Part shown: in pieces, positions 54,389 to 64,000 of the stretch
How the letters are laid out: each line of letters begins with the position of its first letter
Position numbering within the stretch: position 1 is the stretch's first letter
Assembly: GCA_009829735.1 (NCBI GenBank)
Contig: CM020618.1
Span: 33,456,894-33,520,893, forward strand
Length of the DNA stretch: 64,000 bases
Direction: 5' to 3'
DNA from: Pyropia yezoensis
Taxonomy: Eukaryota > Rhodophyta > Bangiophyceae > Bangiales > Bangiaceae
Notes under the pieces: generated by a model
Told to the model about the DNA's origin: nothing
The model's input: the letters and a program-made list of their open reading frames with translations, nothing else
Databases searched by the model: none
Translations under genes and position numbers: made by a program

Positions 54389-56578
54389 TTACTCGTTTCC
54401 CGCCCTTGGTAGGGTGCTGTCCGCCGGGACATCCGGCTGCGGACGTGCCTCCTCGACGGCCAGTACTCCACCTGGGGCTGGCTGCCTACCCGGTGCGGGT
54501 CCGGGTCCTCTGGCGGGATACCCCCCGGTGGATGCCTTGCGGTGCGCCGCTGCCCGCCGAGACTCCTCGGGGATGAGTGGGCAGGAAGACACCCAGTGCT
54601 GGGGATCCCCACACAACATGCATCCGGACGTGCCGGTCCCTCCTTGAGTTCGCATCGGGGTAGCCCCGTAGCTGCGGTTGCCTCCCTCGGGCGCCCGAGT
54701 GCCTGCTCCCTGGTAGGCCTTGGGTCCTTGGGTCAGCCGGAACATGGACTCCCCCAACCGGTTGGGTCGACCCGCAATCTGCGGAGGTGCCTCCGTACGT
54801 ACTGCCCATGTAGGCAGGGGCTGGTGGGGGTTACCCGTAACCGGGGCATACCCCGTCGTCCGCACATACGGGACGCGCCGTCCCGCTCCCTCGTTGACCT
54901 GGAACTGGGTCCCAGCCGGGGCGATGTACGCTACCGTACCGTGCTCATCAATCACCGGCGTCGCTGGTAGCAACAGGTGGCCCTGTTGGTCAACTAGAGG
55001 TTCATCCTCGCCCGTAGGGGTATGTTCGGTCGCCACCAGTACTGGTGCGGCCTTACGTTCCACCTTCTCTTGCCTCGGTACCGGGGTAAGACTGGGCTTG
55101 CCTCCCTCACCCCTGGGCTTCGGGGCCAAGGCACACTCCAGGTGTAGAACCCGGTAGGCGTCCCCTAGGGACTTGCACATATGCATCAGTCGACTGAAGT
55201 TCGTCCGGGCCGTATTGGCTCCCCGAGCGGATATCCGCACGTAGTTGGGTACTCCTGCGAACAGGATGGCCCGTAGCTCCCCTTCTCCGAGGAGCTTCCC
55301 CAGCTCGTAGTCGAGCTCTTAGATCCGGCGTCCAAACATCTCTTCATCCTCCCAGCTCTGGGCGGTGGCAGTGCGCAGGGCCCGGTAGTGGTCCTCGCAC
55401 TTGTCCTCACTGAGGTAACTGCTCAGCAGCTCCTTGAGGATCCCACGGTAATCCATGGGGGTGGCCGCGACCCTCATTCCCGGCATCGGGGATGCCTGGC
55501 GAAGGATGCCTCGCACCCGTTCATCAACAAAGAACGGGAGGATCTCCAGGGCCAGCCCCTCGTTAACGAGGGCCTTGTCCGCGGCTGCCTTGAAGCTAGT
55601 CAAGAAGCCGATGACTGCCAACGGGCGTCCGTTGGGGCCCCCGAACATAGGGACTCCCTTCATAAGGGTCTGCATAGAGCGGATCGCTCGGTGCGACGTA
55701 TTACGCATCGATTCCGATACGGAGGTAGATCGGTCTTCCAAACGATAACGTTCGGGAGTCAGTACCGACCTGAAGACTTCGTTGACGATCTCCGTGTCAG
55801 CGTCCTGGATATCCAGTCGCTTAGCCAGTTGATGAGCAAACTCATCGGACTCCATCCGCTTCAGTAGGCTCGCAGGTACCTGCGCGGTCATAGCTTCCAC
55901 CACTGAAGATGGTACTTCAGGCGTCGGCACTTCGGGAACCCGAGTTGCCTGGCCTCCTTCGTCGTGGGGATACTGTGAGAGGGTACCCCCTCCGCCAATA
56001 ACCGACTCTCCACCGGCGTAAGTATCCGCCGGGTCGTGTCCGCGGAGTCCGCTTCGGGTGCTCCGAGCGTATCGCTCCGTGTGGCTCCGTTCCAACTCTG
56101 CCGACGAGTCGGATCCATACCCCATTGTGTCCGGGGGTTGTCCAGGAGTAGCAACACCGGGGTTGACCCTGGTGGACTCCGAAAGTAGTCCGGCCGGTTA
56201 GAACCGTACTGGTGTGGGAGGAACACGACGGGGTCCCGTCGTGTGGCGTGTTGACATCAACACTGCCATCGCGTCCTCCGTCCGCTCCTGGCGAGCGTCG
56301 AGTCCGGAAAACCGGGCCTCGATGCGGGCCAATGATGCCATCAGGGAATCCCCTGGTGAAGGAGGCGGCGGAGTGAGGTCGGTCGACGACAGTTGAGGCG
56401 GGCCCCCGCCTCCTGCCGTCCGAGCCGTGCCAAACGTCGATCCGGCACCTGAGAGCATTGGCGTGTCAATGTTGTCGATCGGGTTCCCGATCTCGGTTCC
56501 CGTAGTCACCTCCGGGGTCGGCGTCGACGCCGATCCGTCATCTTGAACGTTCCCCGTCTCTTGGGTAGACATAGTCAC
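54389..56578 (-). CDS. Gag region of element 2
   Basis: Pro/Thr/Gly-rich N-terminus, a helical capsid-like middle (HRAIRSMQTLMKGVPMFGGP region) and a C-terminal Gly/Pro-rich part with a Cys-His motif (CMLCGDPQHWVSSC), a CCHC zinc knuckle. The region appears in several frames, so it is not a single open reading frame in this copy. Confidence 0.7.
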
Positions 56579-56778
56579 AATCAGTCAACCGACGTAACAA
56601 TCACCACGAATAAGAGAGCGAGGGGGTAGATTGGGGAGAGTAACAGTAGATCACAGTCACAGGTAAAAACTCAACACAATCGATCAGGTCGCAACACCAC
56701 GAGTACAAGAAAAGGACCGGATCCCTATCCGTGTGCCAGGGCCGAAGACGGCGTCACCACAAGGGTGACGGAAACCCG

Positions 56779-56796
56779 TCCCCTGCTGCTCCACCA
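56779..56796 (-). other. Primer-binding site of element 2
   Basis: Minus-strand TGGTGGAGCAGCAGGGGA, one base inside the LTR and identical to that of element 1. Confidence 0.75.
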
Positions 56797-56797
56797 A

Positions 56798-57161
56798 TGT
56801 AGCACAATAGGGATCCGTCGCACGTCCACTCTCAGGGAACACTCACCAAGGGGGATCGGCACCAACGTCACCGGGAGGCCAAGGTTGCTGTCCTTGGAGC
56901 GCAAGCCACGGGACCAAGATGGGAGCCCAAATGGGAGGGGTTTGTTGTTCTACCTTGGCCGGCGGTGGATTCGCCGCCGGCCCCCTCGTTATAAACCCTC
57001 GGAGACACTACTAACTACCCTCCACCCCCAGATGCAAGTCCCTCTGGTCATACGTAACTTATAGATACCGTGACCAGTACGAACTATCAAATTGAAAGTT
57101 AAGGGTTAGAAGTAGCCCCCCCTAATATTAGGGTTACAATACGGCCAACCATATTGCTACA
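56798..57161 (-). repeat. LTR of element 2 (5' LTR in coding orientation)
   Basis: 364 bp, near-identical to 46411-46774, followed by target duplication GGGGG. Contains the sequence GGCCGGCGG..CCGCCGGCC, a GC-rich dyad, and expected promoter functions for leftward transcription. Confidence 0.95.
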
Positions 57162-58446
57162 GGGGGTCAGGGCCCTGCACTACGTACTGGTCCCACACTG
57201 GTTCAAGGGCGTCGATGTTCCGTTCGAGTCCGTCGTCGAGCTCCCCGTGGTCCACTGTTACTTCTGGGACATGCTAAGGGCCAACGATCTGTTCACGTGG
57301 AACGTGTTTAAGTCCGAGTGGTCCGTGACGGCCGGGGTCATCTTGCTCAACGAAGCCCTGGGCGGGGCGAAGGCTTGGCTCTTCGCTCAGACCCTGCGTA
57401 CGTGGATCCGACGCCCGACCTCCGAGTTCATCTGCCAGAATCGTAACTGGTCAGTTGCGTCGGCGGCTCGTAACCTCAAGGCATTTCTCAACCTGCTGGA
57501 ACAAGTGACTCCCGTGGCGGGTCTGGAGGTCCGGCTCGTCTGTGAGCGTGGCCCTGACCGGCTCCGTCGGACCTGGATCAAGGTCTCCCTTGAGTCGGTG
57601 GACGGCGTCTGTTCGGCAGTGGTCCATCAGGATCTGGCTTCTCTGGCCCTTCCGTACTCCTCTGATGTCCTTGAGATCCGAGCGATTCTAGGCGAGGACG
57701 GTGACGCGGGGCCAACTGATCACTCTGGCCCTGTGGACCCGGTCTCTCGTCATGTCTGGGTGTTGTCTGGTGTCTACGGGTGACCGGCGGACTCCTCTGT
57801 CGGGTCAGACTGATCTTGTGGCGAACCTTCTGGGCCACGTTGATGTCCCGCACTCGTATTTGGCGGAGCTTGAGTGGCAGTTGCCCCCCTTGTCCGCGCT
57901 GGCCCTTCGGGGTCTTATTGGTGGATCTGTTGGCCTTTTGGAGACGGGTCGGGTGGGTCCAGTGGTCGCCGCTAGTCTCCACACCCTGGTCAACGATGAG
58001 TCACGTGTGGCCAGGTGGACCCGGGCTCGAGCGACTCTCGACACTCCGGACTACAAGGCACTCCTGGACATCGTGGACAGTAATGGGCTTCGTACGTACC
58101 TGGCACATGAGCTGGGCAAGGCTACTAAGATGGCCCAAAACGAGTGGCGGGACGAGGCTCCGGGGTCCCGTGTTCGTGGTCGCGATGATATGGACCCGGA
58201 AGAGGACCCGCGAGCGGAGACTCGTAGCTGTTACTGAGGGCTCATGGTGGTCTTGTGGGCCGTTGTCTTGCTTACCTTCTTCCTCTTGCTTGGTCCTTTG
58301 CCATTCATGTTGTAGTCAAAAACGGTACATCTTGTGCCTTACTTTCTTGTCCCAGAGCAGCCCCATTTGACTCCTTCGGTAGGGTTATACCTCAAGTCTT
58401 TGGGATTGAAAGGAGACTTGGGGGACCTGGACTTTCCCTCCTGGTC

Positions 58447-61400
58447 TCAGTCGTGGCCCACAAAGCGCTCCCATACGAACGAAAGGCCAGTGTCATCGTG
58501 GTCCAAAGGCACAACGGGCTCGTGCGGGCCATGTATCATAGTCAACTGGCCTGCAGGGGTCGGTGCACGGGCCACGTGATCACTGCTAACTCGGGCTGGA
58601 AAACCCCTGGCCAGTACCATGAGCGAGTGGCTGTCCTTCTTGAGGATCCGGTAGGGGCCATCGACCTTCTGGTCCAGCTTTTTACGGTCCTTGGCATGCG
58701 TGTCCACGTAGACTTAGTCTTCGACTCTTAGGGCTTGGTTGAACGTGCTGACCCGTTTATCGTAACTCTTCCTGTGTCTGCGCTGGGCCAGCTCGAAGTT
58801 CTCGCGGAACGGGGGCCAAGTCACGTAGGTGGGTCAGTGGCCGGTAAAAGGCGCAGCATATTGGTCTGGCGCTGGCTCTGAACCTTACCCTTAGCACATG
58901 ATGGACAGTTGGAGACTAAAGAGGCCACGTCGGCCACCATAGTGTCCCAATCAGCGGTCCGCCTCATGGATGTATACATCTTGTTGACCCCTGGGTTACC
59001 TGCGTGTCCCGGCTCGTGTTTCAGCGGAAGCACTTCCTTCTGCAGGGCCTTGGGCACGATAATCTGGACCGCACGATGCAGAGGGGCCCGACGGACCAGC
59101 ATACCGTCCAGTGCTTCTCAGAAGCGTGGCGTGGGGTTCCTGTTCATTTCCTCCCAGATTTTCTTGCACCACTGGTCCACTGCTCGGCCCTAAATGCTCC
59201 TCTGGACCGTGAGGAGCGGTTACTTCTTGCTGGTCTTGAAGTTCGGTTGCATCCAGCCTCTCGCAAAGTTGGCCAGAGTGAGCAGGAACGGGATCTCATC
59301 GGATAAGGGTCTGTCGTCGGCCCCGGTCGTGGCCAGACGGGACATCACGTCTGCTGCGTGGCTGTGCTGGCCCGGCCTGGACTCCACGGTATAGTTGAAC
59401 ACAGCGAGTCGTAGGCGTCAACAGGCCAAGCGTCCATGGGCCCCGTCCATATAAAGCATCCAATTCGGAGCTGCGTGGTCCGTCCCGACAATGAATCGGG
59501 TCCCTTGTAGGTACGGTCTCAATAAAAAAAGGGCCCATACAACGGCCAAGCATTGCCGTCCAGTGGTACTGTAGTTCTGTTTCGCACTTGTCAGCACCCG
59601 ACTCCAGAGTCCAACGGGCTTGTAGGCCCCGTCCTCCTGTTCCTGTAGCAAGACACATCCAACCAGGGCCGCGCCGGCATCGGTATCAACAAAATACTGG
59701 CCTGTGCGTTTCGGTAGGGCCAGAATGGGAGTGTGGGTCAGTCGGTATTTGAGCTCTTCAAACGAGTCCGTCTGGGCCGGAGTGAACGGAGGTAGAGGGT
59801 CAGGGACCTTGCTTCTCGTCATGGCCAGAAGAGGGCGGGCCACGTTAGCGTAGTCCTTGACGAACCTGCTGTACACGTTACACATGCCCCGGAAACTACG
59901 CAGGTCCTTCTTGGTCCTTGGGGTCTTGGCTTGCCTCAGGCCCACAAGGTTCTTCTCGTTCACGCTCAGCTGGCGCTTACCGACGTTGTGGCCCTGGTAC
60001 TCGACCTCGTCGTGGAACAGAAAGCACTTACTGGCCTTGAGGGACACGCCTGCCTTAGTCAGTAGCTGGAAGATTTCTTCCAGGTGGGCTAAGTGCTCCT
60101 CAGGGGACTTACTGAACACGATGATATCATCAAGGTATTCAAGACAGAGCTTCCACTTGATCCCGGACAGGACCACATCAATGGCCCTTTGGAAGGTAGC
60201 CAGAGCATTCGTCAGACCAAATGGGAGCCGTATGTACTTAAAGGTCCCCTCGTGGCAGGTAAACGTGGTCTTATCCTGGTTGTGGCGTTCTGAGCCTTTG
60301 GGGACAGGCGGGCCCTTGGGGAGGTGACTTGGGACCCGGCGGGCTATCCTACGTGGAGCCCTTCTCTTGCCGGGGCCCCCTCTGTCAGTGACTCGGGACT
60401 GTGGCGACACACCCGGGATCCTGATTGGTCCCACCCAGGGAGGCGGATTTGGCCGGTGGAGGTGGCCTTACTGGCCATTGTGGCCATTTGTTTCGTATCT
60501 GTTTTCACTGCGTGTTTTCGTGTCTTTCCCCTTTTTCCCACTGGGTTTTTTTCGGGGATTGGCATCTGTGTGTGGGGGGATTTTCGCTTGCTTTTCGCTT
60601 GTGTTTGGCGACCGGGGGTTGATTGGTGACCCTCGGCGCCCTAGTGTAACCCCGGTGTGGGGGATGCGCTGGAGGACCAGGTGGAGGTCAGACGCCTTGC
60701 TGGCGCTCGACCCGCCAGAGGCGCCCTCTAGGGGCCCCGCTCCAGGCCCCTGGAGGGGCCAAGGGGGAGGTTCTTGAGGGGTGCTCCGGGGTCTCCCCGG
60801 GGCCAACTTGTAAAATCAACGGTTCTTTGGGTTCTTGCTCCCTCGGGCTTTTGTCCTTTTACCCTTGCCTCTGAAGGGGCGGGCGAGTGGATCACGCTGG
60901 GACCTTTACCCGTTCCTTCCTGACCCCGTTGTGGTTTCTTGTGTGTGTGGACCCTGGGCCAGAGGGGCCATAACGCTACACTGGTCCTCGACGGCCGCGG
61001 GGATGCGCCAGTAGCCCGCGTTGGCGTCTAGCATCGAGAACACAGTGAACTCGCCCAGGAAGCCGATACAATTGTCCATCCTGGGCAGTGGATACGTGTC
61101 CTCAACAGTGATATCATTGATCCTCCTGTAGTCCACACAGAATCTTGGGGTTCCATCGGGCTTCGCGACCAGTATGACAGGGAAGGACCACTCCGCCTGG
61201 GAGGGCTCAGTGACTCGAAGGGCCGATTGCTTGGCCACCTGTTTCTTGATCAAGTCACGGTGATGCAGGCCAGCACGGTACGATTGGGATCTTATAGGCT
61301 TGGCCCTTTCGGTCAACGTGATACGGTGCGGCGTGATATCCATCCGGCCCAGCTGAGCATCCCAGAGTCCCTTTTATTGGTCCATCACATCCCGAACAGC

Positions 61401-61890
61401 GCCAAGTAGGGCCGGAGCGATGAACTCGAAAGCAACTCTAGACATAGAGACCTTATCATCTGGCCCCGTATTGGTCCGTTCCGCGGGTTATTGAGCGTCT
61501 CCAGCCTGGCCCTTGACATTCGTCGTTTCCGCCGGCTGCGCCTCGCTTGACGTGGCCCCTTGGTCTGGACCCAACGTGGCCACGGGGTCGGCCCCCTCAC
61601 TGGCCAGAGATAAGTCCCCCAAAGGAACCTCGTGCACTGGGCCATCATAAGGGATCGCTAGCCCTACTGCAAAGTTCTTAGGGAGCTTGACTGGCCTCTT
61701 GGAAATGTTGGTCAGGTAGAGTCGGACGTCCCGTCGGGTTTTGATAGTCGCCAAGGCATTGTCTAGCCTCAGGCCCTTCTTTGCCAGCTTCTGGGGCCTC
61801 TCTTACAGGAGGCACCGTCCACTGGTCCCGCAACGAACGTAGACCGCATGAATCGACTGGGGGGCCAGCGACACTCCCTTGGACTGGCAC
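58447..61890 (-). other. Pol region of element 3, broken
   Basis: Recognisable pieces: protease-proximal sequence, RT blocks (FCVDYRRIND, LPFGLTNALATFQ, YLDD), RNase H (FVDTDAGAALVG), an integrase HHCC module (HAGNPGVNKMYTS, CPSCAKGK), and a C-terminal segment (KLDQKVDGPYRILKKDSHSL). It is interrupted by the solo LTR at 60281-60980 and has several other breaks. Confidence 0.75.
60281..60980 (+). repeat. Solo LTR inside element 3 (same LTR family as element 3)
   Basis: 700 bp from TGTGGCGTTCTGAG to CATAACGCTACA with a perfect 5-bp target duplication CTGGT (60276-60280 and 60981-60985). It lies within the RT region, inserted in the orientation opposite to element 3. It matches the truncated LTR at 44205-44801. 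Confidence 0.92.
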
Positions 61891-63990
61891 AATGCGCTCG
61901 GGTCGTGGCGGACCGGGATGCCCCTAGCGGTTAGGGCCTCCTGTTCCTTACCTGACCACGCACGCTTGGCGGACGACATTGTCCCATTGTTCCAAACGAC
62001 CGACTTTGTGCCGGGATAAATGGCCTTAACATGGGCCTTCTGGTAGTGCATCCCTAGGATCACCGGGACCGCAAGGGCCTTCACGGCCAGGAACCCGAAC
62101 GCCATGGCCTTTTCGTTCACGATCACGGTCAGCTCCACGATCCCACGGGCCTTGAGCAACTGGCCCAATGCATCACAAACGTGGGTACTCTTCAGGGCCC
62201 TCGCCGAGACCTCTGGCCATCCCTCCGGCAGGACGTCCTCACGAACCACGCTTGGCCCCGCCCCGGTGTCCAGGATCTCTGTCGTCTCTCTTGGGTCTTC
62301 CTGGTCCAACCGGATCCGAGTGTCTACAGCAAAGTATCTCTTACGCAGGAAAAGCAGTGTTGCCATGAATCCATGCGGTTTCTTCATGCCCAGTCGACGT
62401 TGGTGCCATGACTTGGCCCTTCGCGTCAGATGCTGGGAGCATGAAGAGAGTTCAATCGACTTCTTAGTAGGCAAAGTAGGTACGGGTACAATAGGGCCCT
62501 GAAAGATCTTCGAGAAGCCCAAAGCAGAAGCAAACGAACAGGGACTGTCTGGTCGATGGAGGGGAGGGGACCGCTTGGATCCTTTCCCCCTCACTCTTTT
62601 CCCGAAGCGCCAGAGTCCACGGGTCCAGTTTGTCTCCTGGTAACTCAGGTCCAGCTCATCATCTGACTTGTTGATCCTTTCGTAAGGCGCTTGGGCCATA
62701 GCGATCCGGACCTGGCGATGGAACCATCTGTCCGCGTTGGCATCTGTCTCCGTGGTCTGGCTGCGACCCCGTGTGGTCGAAAGGAACATGTCACGGGCCT
62801 GAGAGACCGCCTGTCGCTGGGCCTCAGATAGAGTCTTGCATTGATGGACCATGTGGCCCGACTCCCAGCAAAGGTAGCATCGATAGGGCCTGCGACTGTC
62901 CATGGTGCGGATCCCAACGATCCGAGGGGTCTCAGAATAAAATCTTTGAGCCTGGTCCGCCTTCGTCTTCTCGATTTCCTTGTCGAGGGGCCCCTTGAGG
63001 ATCGTAGGAGGGGCCATGGGATTCACAGCCAGCAAGGCCAGGGGGTCCAGCGCCTTCTTCGGCTGCAGATCAGAGGGCCGTCGACCTGGTCCCGTCACGG
63101 GGGCCTTGCTAGATGACCCGGTCGACTGGGCCATAGTGATCACGTCCCGGGCCGCCTTGTACATCCCGGCCGTAAACGTGAACAGTTGTTGATAGGTTCT
63201 CTTGGGCCCGTTGTAGACGAAGGCATCGGTTTGAAGGTCTTCCGGGAGTCCCTGGATTAACTGTTGCTACATGGTCCCTTCCGTGCGGATGTCCCCACAC
63301 AGCTCAGTCAGGCCCCGGAGACGCAGAGAAAAGGCTTCAACGGTCTCATTGGGCTCCTTTGTGGCCCGGCTGAACCTGCCCTGGGCCAGTGCGAGTGCAT
63401 GGGGTTCCGCGTAGGTCTGAAGGAACCAGTTGATGGCCTCAGGATGACAAGTGATCGACGCCCCACCAGAGTCGCTTGTCGAGTCAGGAAGAGCCCGTGT
63501 GTACCGAAGCTCAGCGTCACCAGAAAGAAGTGAGGTATCACAGATAGGGCCATACCTCCCGAGACCCTATTATCATTACAGTCCTTTACGCGCTTACGGC
63601 GCCAAGTGAACACCTTCAGGCCCGCTTTACCAGGGAAGCGTGGGTACCCAGCGAACGAGTGCTTCATATTGCGGGCCATGCGACCCATCTTCCGTGCTTC
63701 TCGGGTCCTATGAGTGGCCTTCTTGTTACGCAAACGGTACGTACGGTAGTCCAGCACCTTGGAAAAACGGGATAACATCTGGCCCACCCGTCGTGTCCCC
63801 AAACGTAGTCAGGTCGTCCTCGTCAAAGTATAAGATAGAGTGGTCCCAGTGGAAATAGAGGATGTCGAGGAACCATGGCACGGTGACGACGGGACCGACG
63901 ACGACGGGAACTCGAACGGTCGAACGGCGCGGATCACGTGACCCATCCTGGCCAGCAGGACTCTGAATCAGGGCCTGGGACACGGTGGCC
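61803..63990 (-). other. Gag region and protease of element 3
   Basis: Minus-strand frame 61803-63164 (453 codons) contains a CCHC zinc knuckle (CYLCWESGHMVHQC) and, further on, an aspartic-protease motif (ILDTGAGPSVV). Upstream sequence to the window edge holds capsid-like segments in other frames. The 5' end and LTR lie outside the window. Confidence 0.65.
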
Positions 63991-64000
63991 AAAATCTCAT

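Larger units (their letters stand above)
46411..57161 (-). mobile_element. Ty3/Gypsy chromovirus-type element (element 2), young, structurally complete
   Basis: 10751 bp with 364-bp LTRs (TGTAGC...GCTACA) and target duplication GGGGG (46406-46410 and 57162-57166). The LTRs differ at about two bases, so insertion is recent. Gag-pol is on the minus strand and a long extra ORF is on the plus strand behind the 3' LTR, as in element 1. The primer-binding site is identical to that of element 1. Gag and the antisense ORF each appear in more than one frame, so a few breaks or family-typical frame changes are likely. It is inserted into the antisense ORF region of element 3. Confidence 0.95.
45541..58237 (+). 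other. Antisense ORF region of element 3, interrupted by two later insertions
   Basis: Coding-looking plus-strand segments lie at about 45541-45661, 46025-46410 and 57162-58237, in the same relative place as the antisense ORFs of elements 1 and 2. The first begins with an acidic/Gly-rich N-terminus (MDVDRGSGASANQGPASG). The last contains aromatic-rich helices (YFWDMLRANDLFTWNVF). The solo LTR and element 2 separate the segments. It is broken. Confidence 0.5.
44205..64000 (-). mobile_element. Old Ty3/Gypsy chromovirus-type element (element 3), broken, extends past the window
   Basis: Its left (3') LTR ends at 44801 and is followed by a polypurine-like tract (TGGCCCCCTTACT on plus). Then come an antisense ORF region (about 45541-58237), pol (about 58447-61890) and gag (about 61803-63990) on the minus strand. 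The right LTR lies beyond the window. Three later insertions interrupt it: a solo LTR at 45662-46024, element 2 at 46411-57161 and a solo LTR of its own LTR family at 60281-60980. Several further breaks are present. It is clearly older than elements 1 and 2. Confidence 0.82.

Noticed and set aside
60343-60806. Short plus- and minus-strand frames within the 60.3-60.9 kb stretch
   Set aside because: The stretch is a solo LTR with a perfect target duplication, so these frames are chance.
1-64000. CRISPR arrays, bacterial operons, rRNA or tRNA genes
   Set aside because: No spacer-repeat structure and no recognisable rRNA or tRNA sequence was seen by eye. Introns and LTR elements show a eukaryotic nuclear genome.

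Overview
The window is eukaryotic nuclear DNA: very GC-rich, gene-poor, with short GT-AG introns in the host-like genes, long C homopolymers and many transposable elements. A CRIB-containing PAK-type kinase (a class absent from land plants and green algae), a secreted tyrosinase and the extreme GC suggest a non-green alga or similar protist. A bangiophyte red alga such as Porphyra/Pyropia is my best guess, but that is inference.

Layout. 1-2379 is a C-rich flank. 2380-4910 (+) is a two-exon PAK-like kinase. 5932-7761 (-) is a secreted tyrosinase with a cysteine-rich module and a repeat-encoded linker. 10852-12186 (+) is a two-exon CCHC zinc-knuckle protein. From about 12.2 to 28.0 kb lies a GCC/GGC low-complexity block built partly of a 285-300 bp satellite. 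It is split cleanly by a young 9.4-kb chromovirus-type Ty3 retroelement (15914-25293, target duplication CTGCC). 28021-29040 (-) is an IS630/Tc1-like transposase. 29288-32720 is a complete pogo-like transposon with TA target duplications and an intact 580-aa transposase. 33576-40123 is an apparently undescribed DNA transposon with terminal inverted repeats of about 100 bp, several ORFs, subterminal GCGCGC repeats and an 18-bp minisatellite. 41.5-44.1 kb holds weak ORFs and degenerate HNH endonuclease pieces.

44.2 kb to the right edge is a nested stack of Ty3 elements. An old element (element 3) runs from a truncated LTR at 44.2 kb past the window end. It contains a solo LTR (45662-46024), a young complete 10.75-kb element (element 2, 46411-57161) and a solo LTR of its own family (60281-60980).

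The main unusual observation is that all three Ty3 elements, though clearly different in sequence, share one architecture. Gag-pol lies on one strand, and a long extra ORF lies on the opposite strand between pol and the 3' LTR. Pieces of that antisense protein look homologous between elements 1 and 2 and possibly 3. The second is the 33.6-40.1 kb inverted-repeat element. Most very long reading frames in the GCC block are products of composition and are not annotated as genes.
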